This document shows positions 43,656 through 51,425 of a stretch of 64,000 nucleotides of DNA, piece after piece; the first letter of the stretch is position 1, and every line of letters begins with the position of its first letter. The position numbers were made by a program, and so were the translations under genes. The notes beneath the pieces are model-generated. The model had not been told where the DNA came from. It searched no databases and saw nothing but the letters and a program-made list of their open reading frames with translations. The stretch covers positions 49,031 through 113,030 of the forward strand of contig CAMNXF010000011.1 of NCBI GenBank assembly GCA_946567425.1. Direction: 5' to 3'. The stretch comes from an uncultured Clostridia bacterium (GTDB lineage: Bacteria > Bacillota > Clostridia > Oscillospirales > Ruminococcaceae).

Positions 43656-44768
43656 ATGATACAGTACGATGAAACAAGGCTTGCTATGGAGGCGCTTGAA
43701 CCGCAGCTCGAGGAGCTTCGCGGGGCGCTGAATTTAGACGGCATAAAGATCAAGCTCGACGAATTGGAGATGAAAACGACCGAGCCGAGTTTTTGGGACG
43801 ATCCCGAGAAGTCACAGTCGATCTTGCAGCAGATAGGGCAGTACAAGCAGACGATAGGCGGCTTTGAGAAGCTTTGCTCCAACCGCGAAGACGTGCTCAC
43901 GATGATTGAACTCGCCGAGGAAGAGAACGATGAGTCCATGGCGGACGAGGTGAACGCGCTCGCCGAGACGGTAAAGACCGCCTACGAGGAGCAGAAGCTT
44001 GCCACGCTCATGACAGGCGAGTACGACAGCTCGAACGTTATTTTGTCGTTCCACGCTGGTGCAGGCGGCACGGAAGCTCAGGACTGGGTGCAGATGCTTA
44101 TCAGAATGTACACCAAATGGGCAGACAGACACGGATTCAAAACCGAGGTGCTGGATATTCTTGAGGGCGATACCGCGGGAATAAAGAGCGCGTCTATCCA
44201 CATTGAGGGCTACAACGCTTACGGATTTCTGAAGTCGGAGCACGGCGTTCACCGTCTGGTTCGGATATCGCCGTTTGACGCGTCGGGCAGACGGCAGACG
44301 AGCTTCGCGTCCGTTGAGGTAATGCCCGAGCTTGAAAAGGACGTTTCGGTCGAGATACGTCCCGAGGACATTGAAATGGAAGTGTACAGAGCAAGCGGCG
44401 CGGGAGGTCAGCACATCAACAAGACCAGCTCGGCGGTTCGCCTGATACACAAGCCCACGGGTATCGTTACCGCGTGTCAGACGCAGCGTTCGCAGGTGCA
44501 GAACAAGGATTTCGCGATGAAAATGCTGATGTCCAAGCTCGTTCAGATAAAGGAGCAGGAACATCTCGACAAGATCTCCGACATCAAGGGCGAGCAGCTT
44601 AAAATTGAGTGGGGAAGCCAGATACGTTCGTATGTGTTTATGCCGTACACTCTTGCGAAAGATACCCGCACAAAGTGCGAGAACACCAATATAAACGCCG
44701 TTATGGACGGTGATATTGACTGCTTTATCAACGCCTATTTAAAGGCTAAGAATTTAGGTGAGATATAA
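43656..44768 (+). CDS. prfB: Peptide chain release factor 2, without programmed frameshift
   Basis: 370 residues in one uninterrupted frame. RF2 recognises UAA and UGA. The stop-codon reading motif SPF lies in VRISPFDASGRRQTSF (about 207-222), and the catalytic GGQ in SGAGGQHINKTSSAVR (about 248-263). Most bacteria carry an in-frame UGA near codon 25 that needs a +1 frameshift; here the same region reads LRGALNLDGIKIK without any stop, so the autoregulatory frameshift is absent. GAGGAG lies about 10 bases before the ATG. Confidence 0.95.
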   Translation: MIQYDETRLAMEALEPQLEELRGALNLDGIKIKLDELEMKTTEPSFWDDPEKSQSILQQIGQYKQTIGGFEKLCSNREDVLTMIELAEEENDESMADEVNALAETVKTAYEEQKLATLMTGEYDSSNVILSFHAGAGGTEAQDWVQMLIRMYTKWADRHGFKTEVLDILEGDTAGIKSASIHIEGYNAYGFLKSEHGVHRLVRISPFDASGRRQTSFASVEVMPELEKDVSVEIRPEDIEMEVYRASGAGGQHINKTSSAVRLIHKPTGIVTACQTQRSQVQNKDFAMKMLMSKLVQIKEQEHLDKISDIKGEQLKIEWGSQIRSYVFMPYTLAKDTRTKCENTNINAVMDGDIDCFINAYLKAKNLGEI

Positions 44769-44780
44769 AGATGCAATTTT

Positions 44781-44891
44781 ATGTTGAAACAATTTTTTGT
44801 TATCCGCGCGGGTACGGTTGCGGGACAGCTTTTGTGGGATTATGTGATTAAGCCCGGAATGGAAGAAAGTGACAACAAAAAGGATAAGTAA
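44781..44891 (+). CDS. Possible 36-residue small protein
   Basis: ATG 44781 to TAA 44891: a short hydrophobic start (FFVIRAGTVAGQLLWDYVI) and a charged tail. It follows prfB by 12 bases and precedes a terminator, so it would be on the prfB transcript. No good ribosome site is present, and an overlapping 26-codon frame at 44771 exists. Tentative. Confidence 0.35.
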   Translation: MLKQFFVIRAGTVAGQLLWDYVIKPGMEESDNKKDK

Positions 44892-44897
44892 AACAGG

Positions 44898-44926
44898 CTC
44901 CCCGCCGTGTGTGACGGGGAGTTTTT
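44898..44926 (+). terminator. Terminator of the prfB transcript
   Basis: CTCCCCG (44898-44904) pairs with CGGGGAG (44915-44921), then TTTTT. Confidence 0.85.
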
Positions 44927-44944
44927 ACGGTAAAGGCGGATAAA

Positions 44945-46297
44945 ATGAAGAAAAACGACGTTTTTGATCTCAAAATAACCGCATTGACAAGCGAGGGCAG
45001 CGGTATCGGCAGAGCCGACGGAATGGCGGTATTCGTGCCGTTTACGGCTGTCGGCGACGTTATCGAGTGTCGGATATTAAAGGTGCTGAAAAGCTACGCA
45101 TATGGGAAAATCGAGCGGATAATAACTCCCTCACGCGACCGTGTTGAGAATGATTGCCCCGTTTTCGGGAAATGCGGCGGCTGCGTTTACAGGCACATAA
45201 GCTACCAAGCCGAGCTTGCCGCAAAGGAACGCATAGTCAGCGACGCGTTTGAGCGTATCGGCGGACTTACTCCCGAGTTTCTGCCGATATGCGGCAGCGA
45301 GCGCGTTGACGGCTACCGCAACAAGCTGCAAATGCCCCTTGCCAAATCGGACAACGGTGAGATAGTAAGCGGCTTTTTTTCCGAGAGAAGTCATCGCGTC
45401 GTGCCCGTGGAGCATTGCCGTTTGCAGCCCGATCGCTTTTCGGAGATCGTAGCGTTTATCAAGGAGCAGTTAAAGGCGCTGAAAATTTCCGTCTACAGCG
45501 AACAGGACAATCGGGGCGTAATGCGGCATATCTTTCTGCGGTGCGGACATTACAGCGGCGAGGTGTGCGCGGTGCTTGTCGCTAAGCGGAAAACTCCCGA
45601 AATGACAAAACTTGCGGCGGAACTGACAAAACGGTTTCCCGAGATAACGGGCGTTGTGCTGAACGTCAATCCCGACCGCACCAATGTAATTCTCGGTGAA
45701 CGCGAGGTGCTGCTGTCGGGAAAAGCGACGATCTCCGATACAATGTGCGGAGTTAAAGTCGAGATATCGCCGAAGTCGTTTTATCAGGTGAACACACCCG
45801 CCGCCGAAAATCTGTACAGACAGGCCGCCGAGTTCGCCGAGCCGCAGGGAAAAACCGTTCTCGACTTATATTGCGGCACGGGAACGATAGGGCTTTCAAT
45901 GGCGAATGCGGCGAAGAAAATAATCGGCGCGGAGATAGTTCCCGAGGCAGTCGAAAACGCCAAGCGGAACGCGCGAAGCAGCGGACTTGAAAACGCTGAG
46001 TTTATCTGCGCCGACGCGTCGGACGCCGCCGAAGAATTAGCGGAAAAGGGGCTTGCTCCCGACGTGATAATGCTCGACCCTCCGCGAAAGGGCTGTGATG
46101 ACAAAACGCTTTTGGCGTGCATAAGAATGCGTCCCGAGCGTATTGTGATGATCTCCTGCAATCCCGCGACCGCCGCACGGGACTGTAAATTTTTAAGTGA
46201 AAACGGTTATGCCGTCGAGCGTGTGAGATCATTCGACCTTTTCCCGAGAACGCGTCATGTGGAAACTGTTGTCCTGCTTTCCAGGGAAGAAATCTAG
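44945..46297 (+). CDS. rlmD: 23S rRNA (uracil-C5)-methyltransferase RlmD-like
   Basis: 450 residues to TAG 46295-46297. Methylates a uracil in rRNA (U1939 in E. coli). N-terminal TRAM domain (about 1-60), Fe-S cluster cysteines in CPVFGKCGGCVYRH (Cys about 72, 78, 81) and a later Cys, then the SAM fold with VLDLYCGTGTIGLSMA, VIMLDPPRKGCD and the catalytic ISCNPATAARD. In many Clostridia this protein has a C-terminal extension; here that extension continues in frame after the TAG but is broken by two more stops (next entry). The enzyme core is complete, so activity is probably kept. Confidence 0.92.
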   Translation: MKKNDVFDLKITALTSEGSGIGRADGMAVFVPFTAVGDVIECRILKVLKSYAYGKIERIITPSRDRVENDCPVFGKCGGCVYRHISYQAELAAKERIVSDAFERIGGLTPEFLPICGSERVDGYRNKLQMPLAKSDNGEIVSGFFSERSHRVVPVEHCRLQPDRFSEIVAFIKEQLKALKISVYSEQDNRGVMRHIFLRCGHYSGEVCAVLVAKRKTPEMTKLAAELTKRFPEITGVVLNVNPDRTNVILGEREVLLSGKATISDTMCGVKVEISPKSFYQVNTPAAENLYRQAAEFAEPQGKTVLDLYCGTGTIGLSMANAAKKIIGAEIVPEAVENAKRNARSSGLENAEFICADASDAAEELAEKGLAPDVIMLDPPRKGCDDKTLLACIRMRPERIVMISCNPATAARDCKFLSENGYAVERVRSFDLFPRTRHVETVVLLSREEI

Positions 46298-46570
46298 TTG
46301 AAAAAGGTCAAAATAGAGTTTTCTCCGGAGAATATGGATAGGTCGGATTTTTAAAAAGGTGCGACTTATGAGCAAATAAAGATGTATGTTAAAGAACAGA
46401 CGGGATTATCGGTATCTTCTCTATATATTGTTCAGCTTAAGCAGAAATGCGGAATTGTTGAGGGGGAGAATTATAATAAGGCAAAATCTAATGGTACGAA
46501 GCAGCCTAAGTGTCCGTCTGACAAGTAGCAAGCTATTTGTGAGGCGCTGAAATATTTTATAATTAGCTGA
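46298..46570 (+). pseudogene. Decayed C-terminal extension of rlmD
   Basis: Directly after the rlmD TAG the same frame reads a recognisable tail: KVKIEFSPENMDRSDF, stop (TAA 46352), KGATYEQIKMYVKEQTGL, SSLYIVQLKQKCGIVEGENY, KQPKCPSDK, stop (TAG 46526), QAICEALKYF, stop (TGA 46568). Such tails (ATYEEIKAYV..., LYIAQVKRKCG..ENYN) occur at the C-terminus of clostridial RlmD-like proteins. Three in-frame stops but no frameshift suggests decay by point mutation. Composition turns AT-rich from here to about 48130. Confidence 0.78.
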
Positions 46571-46625
46571 TATCATCTACTCATAATAAAAGCAACGGAA
46601 AATTTGATTTTTGTGGAGGGTATGA

Positions 46626-47174
46626 ATGAAATTGTTTGATGAACTTGTTCTTGTGAATTACTGCTATCCGGACTGTATTCCATTAATGAATATAATGAGG
46701 CTTCCACAAAAAGAAGCGTATGCGTTGGCTTCTGAGTTTTCAGAATTACATCCGGAAACAACAGCTTTTTATCGATTTGCAGATTTTGATAATTATTATT
46801 ATTTGCGAAAAAAACAAGATGAATATTTATATTCACATTTCGTTAAATTAGGCGGTATGCCGGAAGAAAAGCATCCTCTCTCATTCGTAATAGAAGGTAG
46901 CGATTATCTTCTTGATTGGTTTGGAAAGGGAATAGAGTCAAGATTGCGTTTGCAAGATATTCTGCCTTGTCATATTAGTTTTACAATAGGAGACAGTGGG
47001 GCTGAATACGAGAAATGCGGAAATATAGAATTACTGACAATGCAGGATATTAAAGAGCAATTACTGAGGTATGGGAACAATTATGATGATTTAATAAAAG
47101 CAACCGGTAGACATTATATAGAAGCGCAACTTTGGACAGATAAGTATATTACAGATGGCTACTTGATAAAATGA
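46626..47174 (+). CDS. Unknown protein in AT-rich accessory patch
   Basis: 182 residues; ATG after GGAGGGTATGA. No domain recognised. Soluble, acidic, rich in Tyr, Leu and Asp/Glu, with FYRFADFDNYYYLRKKQDEY in the first half and LLDWFGKGIESRLRLQDILP later. AT-rich third positions differ sharply from the neighbouring genes, pointing to recent transfer. Its TGA overlaps the start of the following GNAT gene (ATGA), so the two were one transcript and may cooperate. An immunity- or toxin-like partner of the acetyltransferase is conceivable but not shown. Confidence 0.6.
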   Translation: MKLFDELVLVNYCYPDCIPLMNIMRLPQKEAYALASEFSELHPETTAFYRFADFDNYYYLRKKQDEYLYSHFVKLGGMPEEKHPLSFVIEGSDYLLDWFGKGIESRLRLQDILPCHISFTIGDSGAEYEKCGNIELLTMQDIKEQLLRYGNNYDDLIKATGRHYIEAQLWTDKYITDGYLIK

Positions 47175-47622
47175 AAATCGTAGATTTTTTGAAAGCGACA
47201 ACCAAAATTATTGGTTAGAACAAATTGCAAAAACAGATTGGCGTTCAGGTAAATATTTGTATGAATTATTGAAGTCAAGTTCATTTCGTGAACCACTAGG
47301 CTCTTTTGCTAAGGTACTATTACTTGTAGATGGAAATTTACTATATGCATTTTGTACGTTATCAGAGAAGAAATATGATATCAATTCGCATTTTAACCCG
47401 TGGATAGGATTTGTTTATACTTTTCCGGAATACCGCGGAAAACATTATTCAAACTTATTGCTGTGTTATGCAGAAAAAGTAGCATCTGCATATGGATTTG
47501 AAAATACTTATATTTCAACAAAACATATTGGATTATATGAAAAATATGGCTATGAATTTCGGAAAATTATGATAGACTGGCGAGGTGATGAACAAAGAGT
47601 ATATTGCAAAAAAGTAACATAG
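47171..47622 (+). pseudogene. GNAT acetyltransferase broken by a one-base frameshift at a T6 run
   Basis: ATG 47171 starts MKIVDFLKATTKIIG and stops at TAG. Adding one T to the run of six (47185-47190) would give MKIVDFFESDNQNYW and join the open frame 47194-47622 into a full protein of about 150 residues. That frame carries a GNAT core: KVLLLVDGNLLYAFCTLSE, the acetyl-CoA loop FPEYRGKHYSNLLL, ENTYISTKHIGLYEKYGYEF. Without the fix the long frame has no good start (a TTG at 47257 exists). Either a real mutation, a phase-variable tract or a sequencing error in a homopolymer. Confidence 0.7.
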
Positions 47623-48050
47623 AACGATATGCTTGTTTAATAAAGGGAGTGCAAAATTCCGGTTTGACGGAGCTTTCATATCAGAAAAACACCCTTTTTC
47701 CGATATATTCCCGAACACAAAAAAACCACAAAATAGCCGTGGACAAATTCCCGTGACGGAAAATATTTGCAGTTTATCCGGGAATATCTGCTTTGCCACG
47801 TGGAGTGCGTGGTGTTGATGTCAAAGAACGGCGGCTAGAGCTACACATTACACACAAAGCGGAAAGTGGGCGGGGAGAGGGTGTCCTCTCGCACCCTTAC
47901 GTCAACACATAAAACTAAACTAAACCACAGGGAGCAACAAAAGAACGCTTCACCGACAATCATCGTTAGTAAATAAAATTTTCATATTAACCTTTTTTAC
48001 GACAGTAATGGCAATCGTCTATATTTTTTTGTTAATTTTTCACAAACCAC
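47623..48050. other. Gene-free AT-rich region
   Basis: No convincing gene; a 61-codon frame at 47633 has no ribosome site. An imperfect 10-bp inverted repeat (GTGTTGATGT 47812-47821, ACGTCAACAC 47899-47908, one mismatch) encloses a GC-richer 77-base segment. It may be the end of an old inserted element. Confidence 0.4.
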
Positions 48051-48079
48051 TTGCAAAGAGCGAGAAATTGTTATATAAT
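48051..48079 (+). promoter_or_regulatory. Promoter of the 48133-61764 gene run
   Basis: TTGCAA (48051-48056), 17 bases, TATAAT (48074-48079), about 54 bases before the ZapA-like start. No terminator is seen between here and 61764. Confidence 0.7.
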
Positions 48080-48132
48080 ATAAAGTGCGGGAGTATATCT
48101 TCGTTTTATAAAATTGAAAGGATTGTTCTCAG

Positions 48133-49326
48133 ATGCTTAACGAGAAGATAACCATTACTATATTGGGGAAAAATTACAGACTTGTCACCGATAACGCTGC
48201 GCTGCTTATGGAGGCGGCAAAGGACGTCGAGCAGCGCATTTCCGAATATTGCAGGAGCGGTTCGGATTGGGGCAAGGAGGACGCGGCGGTGTTTACAGCG
48301 CTGGACTGCACCAACGAGATCGCCGAGCTGAAAGCGCAGTGCAAGTCGCTCGCTGCCGAGGTCGACAGGCTGAGAATGGGCGAGGACGCGGCGGTGAAGG
48401 CGCGTTCCGAGAATAAGTTCCTCAAAGAGGAGAATATCGCGCTTAAAAAGTCCAAGGACGATTTGGACAAGCTGGCAAAGCGCTTCTCGGAGCTTGAGGG
48501 CAAAAACGAGCAGTTGGCAGAAACGCTTAAGGAAGCGAATGCTAAAGCTGCGGAGTGCGCTGCTCTGAAAAAGGATATCGAATCTGCAAAGAAAAATTCA
48601 GAAAATCTGGAGAAGAAGAACAATCAGCTTTCCGAGGCGGCCAAGGAACATTCGGCGAAGCTCGACGAGCAGAAGAAGCTTGTCGAGGAGCGTGATAAGC
48701 GCATTTCTGATCTTGAAAAGGAACAGGCAAAGGCGGTAAATATCGGCGAGGAAAACAAGCGCCTGTCCGAGAAATTAGCTAAAGCGGAAAACTTCGAGGA
48801 GGCGTTTCTCCGTGAGCAGAGCAGAGCGGATGCCGCCGAAAAAGAGCGCAATACGCTGAAAGCGGTCAACGAGCATCTGAACAAGAATATTTCCGAGTAT
48901 AAAACGCAGATAGAGCAGCTTTCCGACAAGGCAAAGTCGCAGTCAAGCGCGAACGAACAGCGCCTAAAATCGGAGCTTGAAAAGGCGACCGCGGAAATGG
49001 AAAGACTTGCCAAGGATTACGACGACCTAAACTCCGCATACGACGAACTTGATAAGGCGGGCGAGGAGCTTGAAAACCGTCTTGCGGAATTTGACGAGCT
49101 AAAGGTGAAATATTCGCAGATTGAAAGCGAGAACGCCGCGCTGAAACAGGCGGAGGGCAGCAGCGAGGAGCTTCGCGGACAACTTGACGAAGTGAAAAAG
49201 CAGCTCGACGAGCTTGCCGCGAAAAACGCCGAGCTGACGAAAGACAACAGGGCGCTGAAGAAAACCAATTCATCGCTTGACAAGCAGCTTCAGGAGCTGC
49301 TTGAGGACGGGCAGCTTACATTATGA
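48133..49326 (+). CDS. ZapA-like cell division protein with long coiled-coil extension
   Basis: 397 residues. The first ~95 resemble ZapA: EKITITILGKNYRLVTDNA, EAAKDVEQRISEYC, FTALDCTNEIAELKAQ. ZapA binds and bundles FtsZ at the division ring. The rest (about 95-390) is an almost unbroken coiled coil rich in Lys, Glu, Ala and Leu. Normal ZapA is about 85-110 residues, so this form is four times longer and could reach from the Z-ring to other partners. Its stop overlaps the U32 start (ATGA). zapA next to a U32 peptidase is a common clostridial pair. Confidence 0.83.
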   Translation: MLNEKITITILGKNYRLVTDNAALLMEAAKDVEQRISEYCRSGSDWGKEDAAVFTALDCTNEIAELKAQCKSLAAEVDRLRMGEDAAVKARSENKFLKEENIALKKSKDDLDKLAKRFSELEGKNEQLAETLKEANAKAAECAALKKDIESAKKNSENLEKKNNQLSEAAKEHSAKLDEQKKLVEERDKRISDLEKEQAKAVNIGEENKRLSEKLAKAENFEEAFLREQSRADAAEKERNTLKAVNEHLNKNISEYKTQIEQLSDKAKSQSSANEQRLKSELEKATAEMERLAKDYDDLNSAYDELDKAGEELENRLAEFDELKVKYSQIESENAALKQAEGSSEELRGQLDEVKKQLDELAAKNAELTKDNRALKKTNSSLDKQLQELLEDGQLTL

Positions 49327-51392
49327 ACGAGATCTTAGCACCATGCGGCAGCGTCGAGAGCCTTTCCGCCGCGCTGAACTCGGGCGCGGACGCGGTATAC
49401 GTCGGAATGAAGAGCTTTTCGGCGAGAAAGAACGCAGAAAATTTTTCGGACGAGGAGCTGAAAACGGCGGTCACGGAATGTCATAAACGCGGAGTAAAGC
49501 TGTATGTTACACTGAATACGCTGGTGTATGACGGCGAATTCGCGGAGCTTGCTGAGTGTATTGTTACCGCTGTGGAATGCGGCGCAGACGGTCTTATCCT
49601 GCAAGACTTGGGCGCGGCGGCGCTCGCGGAAAAAATATGCCCCGATATGCCCCGTCACGCGTCAACACAGATGACCTTAAACAGCGTCTGCGGCGTTAAG
49701 GCGGCTGAGAAATTGGGTTTCTCGCGCGTCGTTATCGGCAGAGAGCTGTCGATGTACGAGATCGCCGAGATCGCCGAAAACACCCGCGCCGAGCTTGAAA
49801 TGTTTGTCCACGGCGCGCTTTGTGTCTGCGTGAGCGGACAATGCTATATGAGCAGCCTGTTCGGGGGCAGAAGCGGCAACCGCGGCTTGTGTGCTCAGCC
49901 GTGCCGACTGGACTTTTCTGTTGACGGCAGACACAATATATTGTCGCTAAAGGACAGCTCGGTCATTGAGCATTTACCCGAGTTGCCGCAGATTGTCTCG
50001 TTCAAGATAGAGGGCAGAATGAAACGCCCCGAATACGTTGCGTGCGCGGTCGACGCGTGCTGCAAGTCGCTTGACGGCGCGGAATACGACAAGGAGCGTC
50101 TTGCGGGGATTTTTTCGCGTGGGGGGCTTACCGAGAGTTACTTTGACGGCACGATGAGCGATATGCAAGGGGTTCGCGGCAAGGACGACGTGGAGAACTC
50201 CGCGAACGCGCTCAAGGGCATAAAGGAGCTTTACAAAGCCGAATATCCGCGCTACAGACTGAATATTAACGTTGAGGTGCGGCGCGGCTCACATATAAGT
50301 ATAACGTGTGCAGCCGAGGTACGCGGAAATACCTTTTCGCTTATCGGTTGGTCGGATACTGTTCCCGAGGAGGCAAAGGGCGCTCCGCTCACCGTTGAAG
50401 CGGTCTGCGAACGTATGAGCAAGCTCGGCGGCACGCAGTTTTATGCGGGGGAGATAACCGCCGAGGTCGATGACGGGCTGTTTGTTTCGGCGGCGGAGCT
50501 GAACGCTCTGCGGCGCGATATCTGCGCGTCGGCGGAGAACGTGCTTTTGGAGAACTTCACACGCAGCTACAAGCTGTCGGAGCTCGACTACCGCAATTAT
50601 CTTCCGCGAAAGGCAGAGTCGAGGAATGACGATACGGTAAACTACCGCGCGGAGGTACATACCGCAAGACAACTCAGACAGGCACTGGAGCTGAACTTTG
50701 ACCTTATCTACGCGCCTATGGGCTTGCTGAATGAGAACACTCCCGACAAGCGCAGAATAGCGGTGATACCGCCGCTTATCCTATCCGACTGCGAGGAGGA
50801 AACGGCGGCGCGGCTGGACAATCTGCGCGGAATGGGATTCAACAAGGGCTTGGCGCATACGCTCGGACACGCGGAGCTGCTGAAAAAATGCGGCTTCAAC
50901 GTTCTCGGCGGCTATCGTATGAACATACTTAATTCCCTTGCGGCAAAGGCTTGCTCGGACTGTGGCTTCTGGGATATCACGCTTTCGTTCGAGGGAACGG
51001 CGGCGGCTCTCGCGGAGATAAACTCGCCTCGCCCCGTCGGGATAGTCGCATATGGCAGACTGCCTCTTATGCTGACAAGGCGGTGTCCTATCCAAGACGG
51101 AAAGCCGTGCGGACGGAAAACGCCGTTCGGTGAGGGCGAGGACTGTAACCGCTGTATCAAGGACAGACAGGGGAACGATCTTCCCGTGTTGTGCGGCGGT
51201 AACTGCGTGGAGCTGCTAAATCCCGACACGCTGATACTCAGTGACAAGCAGAGCGTGTTAAAGCAGTTCGACTTTGCCGTGTTGAAATTTACCATTGAGG
51301 ACGATATCAAGCCGATCTACGATATGTACAAAAGGGGCGCGAAGCCCGAGGGCAAGCTGACGCGCGGACTGTATTTCAGGGGCGCGGAATAA
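49323..51392 (+). CDS. U32-family peptidase (collagenase-like)
   Basis: 689 residues. N-terminal U32 barrel: ILAPCGSVESLSAALNSGADAVYVG, FVHGALCVCVSGQCYMSSLFGGRSGNRG (about 160-190, in two motifs), CAQPCRLDF, SFKIEGRMKRPEYV. Then an inserted beta-rich DUF3656-like region and a second barrel-like portion ending with cysteines (CPIQDGKPCGRK, CNRCIKD). Members include RNA-modifying enzymes (RlhA, TrhP in E. coli) as well as proteases, and the cysteines could hold an Fe-S cluster, so rRNA/tRNA hydroxylation is a real alternative. Translationally coupled to the ZapA-like gene. Confidence 0.87.
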   Translation: MNEILAPCGSVESLSAALNSGADAVYVGMKSFSARKNAENFSDEELKTAVTECHKRGVKLYVTLNTLVYDGEFAELAECIVTAVECGADGLILQDLGAAALAEKICPDMPRHASTQMTLNSVCGVKAAEKLGFSRVVIGRELSMYEIAEIAENTRAELEMFVHGALCVCVSGQCYMSSLFGGRSGNRGLCAQPCRLDFSVDGRHNILSLKDSSVIEHLPELPQIVSFKIEGRMKRPEYVACAVDACCKSLDGAEYDKERLAGIFSRGGLTESYFDGTMSDMQGVRGKDDVENSANALKGIKELYKAEYPRYRLNINVEVRRGSHISITCAAEVRGNTFSLIGWSDTVPEEAKGAPLTVEAVCERMSKLGGTQFYAGEITAEVDDGLFVSAAELNALRRDICASAENVLLENFTRSYKLSELDYRNYLPRKAESRNDDTVNYRAEVHTARQLRQALELNFDLIYAPMGLLNENTPDKRRIAVIPPLILSDCEEETAARLDNLRGMGFNKGLAHTLGHAELLKKCGFNVLGGYRMNILNSLAAKACSDCGFWDITLSFEGTAAALAEINSPRPVGIVAYGRLPLMLTRRCPIQDGKPCGRKTPFGEGEDCNRCIKDRQGNDLPVLCGGNCVELLNPDTLILSDKQSVLKQFDFAVLKFTIEDDIKPIYDMYKRGAKPEGKLTRGLYFRGAE

Positions 51393-51425
51393 AATGTAAT
51401 ATCAGCCGAAAGAGAGGTTGCCGAT

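Noticed and set aside
44771..44851. A 26-codon frame starting at 44771 after prfB
   Set aside because: Overlaps the better 36-codon candidate, Cys-rich and without a ribosome site.
19887..46528. Genome-wide reassignment of TAG to an amino acid
   Set aside because: TAG ends normal-length genes such as sigE and sigG, and prfB plus prfC are present; the interrupting TAGs fit local mutation better.
47633..47818. A 61-codon frame in the gene-free region
   Set aside because: No ribosome site and no recognisable sequence pattern.
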